The notes beneath the pieces are model-generated. The model ran no database searches, was not told the DNA's origin, and saw only the letters and a program-made list of their open reading frames with translations. Made by a program: the position numbers and the translations under genes. From contig NZ_CP059571.1 in assembly GCF_014055025.1 (NCBI RefSeq), positions 1,736,001 through 1,800,000 on the forward strand: a stretch of DNA of 64,000 bases. Reading direction: 5' to 3'. This document shows, one piece after another, positions 62,001 through 64,000 of the stretch. The stretch is from Neisseria bacilliformis (GTDB lineage: Bacteria > Pseudomonadota > Gammaproteobacteria > Burkholderiales > Neisseriaceae). Numbering within the stretch: the first letter of the stretch is position 1; the number at the start of each line of letters is the position of its first letter.

Positions 62001-64000
62001 ATTGCCGCGCGTTACGGTGGGGGCGGCGGCTTGGGCGACGTTGACGGTGTAGGTGGTCGCGCCCGCGCTGTCGGTGGCGGAGCTGACGCTGGCCAGTCCG
62101 CTGCCGGCCACTTTGCTGCGCGCGTCGGCGAGGGCTTTGAGTTGGCTGACGTTGACGGCGTCGGTGTCGGCCGAACCGGCGGCAAGGTTGGTGATGCGGC
62201 GGTAGAGGATTTCGCCCTGGCCTGCGCGGTTGTCGCCGCCGACGGACACTTCGCCCAGCGTTACGCCGGATTCGGCGATGCCTTTGACGCTGGCGTTGGC
62301 CGAGGGTTTGTAAGGATCGGTGCCCAAATCGGACACGCCCGCAATCGACATCGAACCGAGCGCGACGCGGAAGTTGGTGTCGTTTTTGACGGTGGCGCTG
62401 TCGCCCAGAGCCACGTTGTTGTTCAGGCGCACGGGCAGGCCGGGGATCAGTGCCGTGCCGTTGCCCGAATCCGCGCCGCTGCCCAGCGACAAGCCGCCGT
62501 TTTGCGAGCTGGCGGCCGCGCCGATGGCGATACCGCCGAGACTGTCGCTGCCGGAAGTGGACGCGCCCGGGCCGATGGCCAGCGACGCGTTGCCGGAGGC
62601 TTTCGCGGCTGTGCCGATGGCGACGGAGTCGGACTGGCTGTTGTCGCCGTCCGCAACGGCGTTTTTGCCGATGGCGACGGAACTCATTTGTTTGGCCGAC
62701 GCGCCCGCGCCCGCCGCCAGCGCGTCCGTGCCGGTTGCGCCGTCGTTGTTGTAGTTGCTGCCCGCGCCCGTGGCGGTAGAATTGACGCTGTAATAGTGGG
62801 TGAGCTTGCCGCCCAGCGTGTCGGCCACGGCGTAGAGCTGGCTGCCGTTGACGGCGTCGGTGCTGGTGGTGGAGATGCGGCCTGCGGCAAGGTTGGTGAG
62901 GGTGCGGGTGAAGCCGCTTTTGCCGATGCTGACGTTGGCATTGGCCGCACCGGCAAAGCCCGAATAGGCGATGCCGTTTACTGTGGCCTGGGTGGTGGTA
63001 ACGTTGGTGTCGGTTTCCGATTCGTAGCCGAGGGCGACGCCTTTTTGATGAGCGGCCTGCGCGTTCACGCCCAAGGCGGCCGCGCCGGTGTTCGACGCGC
63101 TGCTCAACTGGCCGATGGCGACCGACTGCGAGCCCTTGGCGGCCGCGCCTTTGCCGTCGTTGGCCGAGCCGCCGACGGCCACCGAACCCGCGCCTGCGGC
63201 TTGGGTGTTGCGGCCGACGGCCACGGCCTGCGCACCGGTGGCGGCGGCATTGAGGCCGACGGCCACGGCGGAGAGCACGGAAGCCTGCGCCTTGTTGCCG
63301 ACGGCAATCGAGCCGCCGCCGCTGGCCACGCTCCGCTGGCCGATGGCGATGTTGTCGCTGCCGGTTACGCTTGTGCCGGTTATCGTGCTGTTGTTGGCAT
63401 ACGCGCCGAGGGCGATGTTGTGGCTGGTTTCCAAGCCGGCGCCCGCGCCTGTGCCGATGCCGATGATGTTGGTTACCGCAGCGGTTTTGCCCGCGTCTTT
63501 CACCGCGCCTTCGCCGATGCCGATATTGCTGAAATTATTGGCGTTTTCCGTACCCGCGCCCGACTGTTTGCCGATGAACACGTCGGCGCGTCCGGCGGCG
63601 TTCGCGCCCCAGCCCAGTGCGGTGGAATTTTCGCCCGTCGCCGTGGCTTTGTTGCCCAGGGCGGTGGAGGCGTTGGAAGCCTGCGTGTCCGCGCCGACGG
63701 ATACCGCGCCGTCTTTGCCCGCCTGCGCGTTGAAGCCGACGGCGACGGTGTTCAGGGCGGAGGCGGAGGCTTTCACGCCCGCCGCCAGCGCGTTGCTGCC
63801 GGTCGCGCCGTCGTTGTCGTAGTTGCTGCCTGCGCCTGTTTCGGCGGATTTGACGCTGTAATAGTGGGTGAGCTTGCCGCCCAAAGTGTCGGCCACGGCG
63901 TAGAGCTGACTGCCGTTGACGGCGTCGGTGGAGTCGGCAGCGATGCGGCCTGCGGCAAGGTTGGTGAGGGTGCGTTTGACGGTGTCGCTGCCGATGCTGA
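59079..64000 (-). CDS. Trimeric autotransporter adhesin (YadA/Hia type), N-terminus outside window
   Basis: At least 1640 residues, open at the right edge of the window. The visible N-terminal part is a YadA-like head with many SVAVG, ALG and AIG repeats (for example SVAVGGSANDGKG). Several neck motifs follow (TDAVNGSQLYA, TDAVNVSQLKA), then a stalk with coiled-coil and FGG/GIN-type inserts, and a final neck TDAVNVGQLNAKL. The last ~90 residues are the membrane anchor ending GRVGAGAGALYQW. Such proteins are surface adhesins of Gram-negative bacteria that export through their own beta-barrel. A ~230-bp segment of the head is repeated at a distance of 1068 bp. Uptake sequences occur in frame (SDGL, SDGH, GRLKV). 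The signal peptide cannot be checked. Confidence 0.93.
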   Translation of the reverse strand, partial: SIGSDTVKRTLTNLAAGRIAADSTDAVNGSQLYAVADTLGGKLTHYYSVKSAETGAGSNYDNDGATGSNALAAGVKASASALNTVAVGFNAQAGKDGAVSVGADTQASNASTALGNKATATGENSTALGWGANAAGRADVFIGKQSGAGTENANNFSNIGIGEGAVKDAGKTAAVTNIIGIGTGAGAGLETSHNIALGAYANNSTITGTSVTGSDNIAIGQRSVASGGGSIAVGNKAQASVLSAVAVGLNAAATGAQAVAVGRNTQAAGAGSVAVGGSANDGKGAAAKGSQSVAIGQLSSASNTGAAALGVNAQAAHQKGVALGYESETDTNVTTTQATVNGIAYSGFAGAANANVSIGKSGFTRTLTNLAAGRISTTSTDAVNGSQLYAVADTLGGKLTHYYSVNSTATGAGSNYNNDGATGTDALAAGAGASAKQMSSVAIGKNAVADGDNSQSDSVAIGTAAKASGNASLAIGPGASTSGSDSLGGIAIGAAASSQNGGLSLGSGADSGNGTALIPGLPVRLNNNVALGDSATVKNDTNFRVALGSMSIAGVSDLGTDPYKPSANASVKGIAESGVTLGEVSVGGDNRAGQGEILYRRITNLAAGSADTDAVNVSQLKALADARSKVAGSGLASVSSATDSAGATTYTVNVAQAAAPTVTRGNVAVAAADAGKVMTAGDVAAAINNSEKTSSVVAGSTAVSVSAGSEDAAGNTQYTVDLGTAAKASLGKADSALQNIRSGSPNLSVAKNGDTVTVGMSTTPAFTSVTTGDTVLNSGGLTIAPAGKTPVVLNSDGLNNGGNKITNVAAGNISAASTDAVNGSQLYALGEKPLTFTGDSGSVRRKLGETLAVKGDGTYVSTKAENGGVNISVSENAVRDTARKAVDVKGEGVITVTPSQDNTAHTTTYTVKYDGGKAAAATDIAYTANGGTVRKTSLAKGFNFSNGANTTAEVGADGIVKFNAVTGSIATTGGKAAVAAADAGKLATAGDVAEAVNNAAWKVTAKADGGELESGASVESVKAGDQVGLQVGKNLKLKQNGKNFTYLLNDTLTGLNSASFGGGAGKPSAVIDGSGVRITPAGGGKAVSLTDKGLDNGGQTIANVASGGSTETNAANIGDVKKAAAAAKNTVSAGDANVTVTPKAFSDGHTDYAVKLADKLSLGKGKVSLDGTGGDISAANSIKAGNTITAGQGANAVAIDGTKAEVKAGKVTVNGKDGHITGLANTTWVSGQTAPVSGRAATEDQLKAVDNQVAQNKTDIAKLSGNIGQGLNFAGNTGSVNKKLGSTVNIVGEGTKADSRYSGENVKTMVDANGNLVVKTDKDLKAESLTLAKDGKTGVAITTDNGAGNISLNGANGAKTDIAAAKGAAVLGGSAQADRIRYTGSDGTSREAATMDDGMRYGGDNLASDGTIDKKLNQRLDIVGGADKAKLSDNNIGVNKDSQGRLKVQLSKELNSLSSASFADGSGNTAVVNGAGSTVRDSAGNQTAVGAGGVSITPASGNAVSLGGGGLDNGGNKITNVAAGEKATDAVNVGQLNAKLGAITEAANLNFNALEHKIDNIGETANAGVAGAIAQGSIPQVTRPGASGLGVGSGYYGGQSALAVGMSSMSDGGNWIVKGNISVNTKGRVGAGAGALYQW

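Overview
The window is a high-GC chromosome segment from a member of the Neisseriaceae, most likely a Neisseria species outside the meningococcus/gonococcus group. The main reason is the DNA uptake sequence AGGCCGTCTGAA (the AG-DUS dialect), which recurs dozens of times, often as inverted pairs that also act as terminators. Gene content agrees: a sdhCDAB-sdhE-gltA-sucAB-lpdA cluster, fur beside bamE-dapB, ptsN-hprK-rapZ, yajC-secDF, a PilC/PilY1 tip protein and a trimeric autotransporter. The species itself cannot be fixed from the sequence alone.

Layout. 1-2.2 kb: the end of a quinol nitric oxide reductase, a small membrane protein and a lipoprotein gene broken by an amber codon. 2.2-3.0 kb: a repeat patch with no gene. 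3.0-13.8 kb (minus strand): the TCA-cycle cluster, sdhCDAB first and lpdA last. 14.4-16.4 kb: an unknown conserved gene, a YgfX-like protein and an MltB-type transglycosylase. 16.7-19.6 kb (minus): an AI-2E/PerM-type membrane protein, dut and fbp. 19.9-23.0 kb: yajC-secD-secF. 23.6-26.9 kb: ptsN-hprK-rapZ and an RbgA/YlqF GTPase. 27.3-29.5 kb: an accessory patch with a parE 3' remnant and three tandem paralogous lipoproteins, carrying uptake sequences of another dialect. 29.6-40.5 kb: glnS, metQ, scpB, recO, unknown genes, a second ABC binding lipoprotein, the SRP RNA and a 1280-residue FAD/Fe-S dehydrogenase. 41-48.7 kb: lptE-holA, small conserved genes, purC, an RsmB-type methyltransferase, a PlsC-type acyltransferase, a YbjQ-domain pair and a HExxH protein. 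48.8-50.9 kb: tRNA-Asn, fur, bamE and dapB. 51.1-58.7 kb: a methyltransferase, an AT-rich pilC, ruvX-yqgE, yebC and a SIMPL-domain protein. 59.1-64 kb: a trimeric autotransporter running off the window edge.

Function. Most of the window is housekeeping: oxidation of acetyl-CoA with electrons delivered to quinone, protein export, envelope assembly (LptE, BamE) and chromosome maintenance. The accessory part is concentrated in surface proteins (pilC, the autotransporter, the lipoprotein cluster) and in intergenic repeats.

The most interesting non-coding layer is a set of repeat families. At least four kinds of hairpin modules are scattered between genes. A MITE-like family of about 160 bp has three copies, one of which is inserted into a hairpin module and another of which abuts the stop codon of secF. 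No CRISPR array, prophage or complete insertion sequence was seen.
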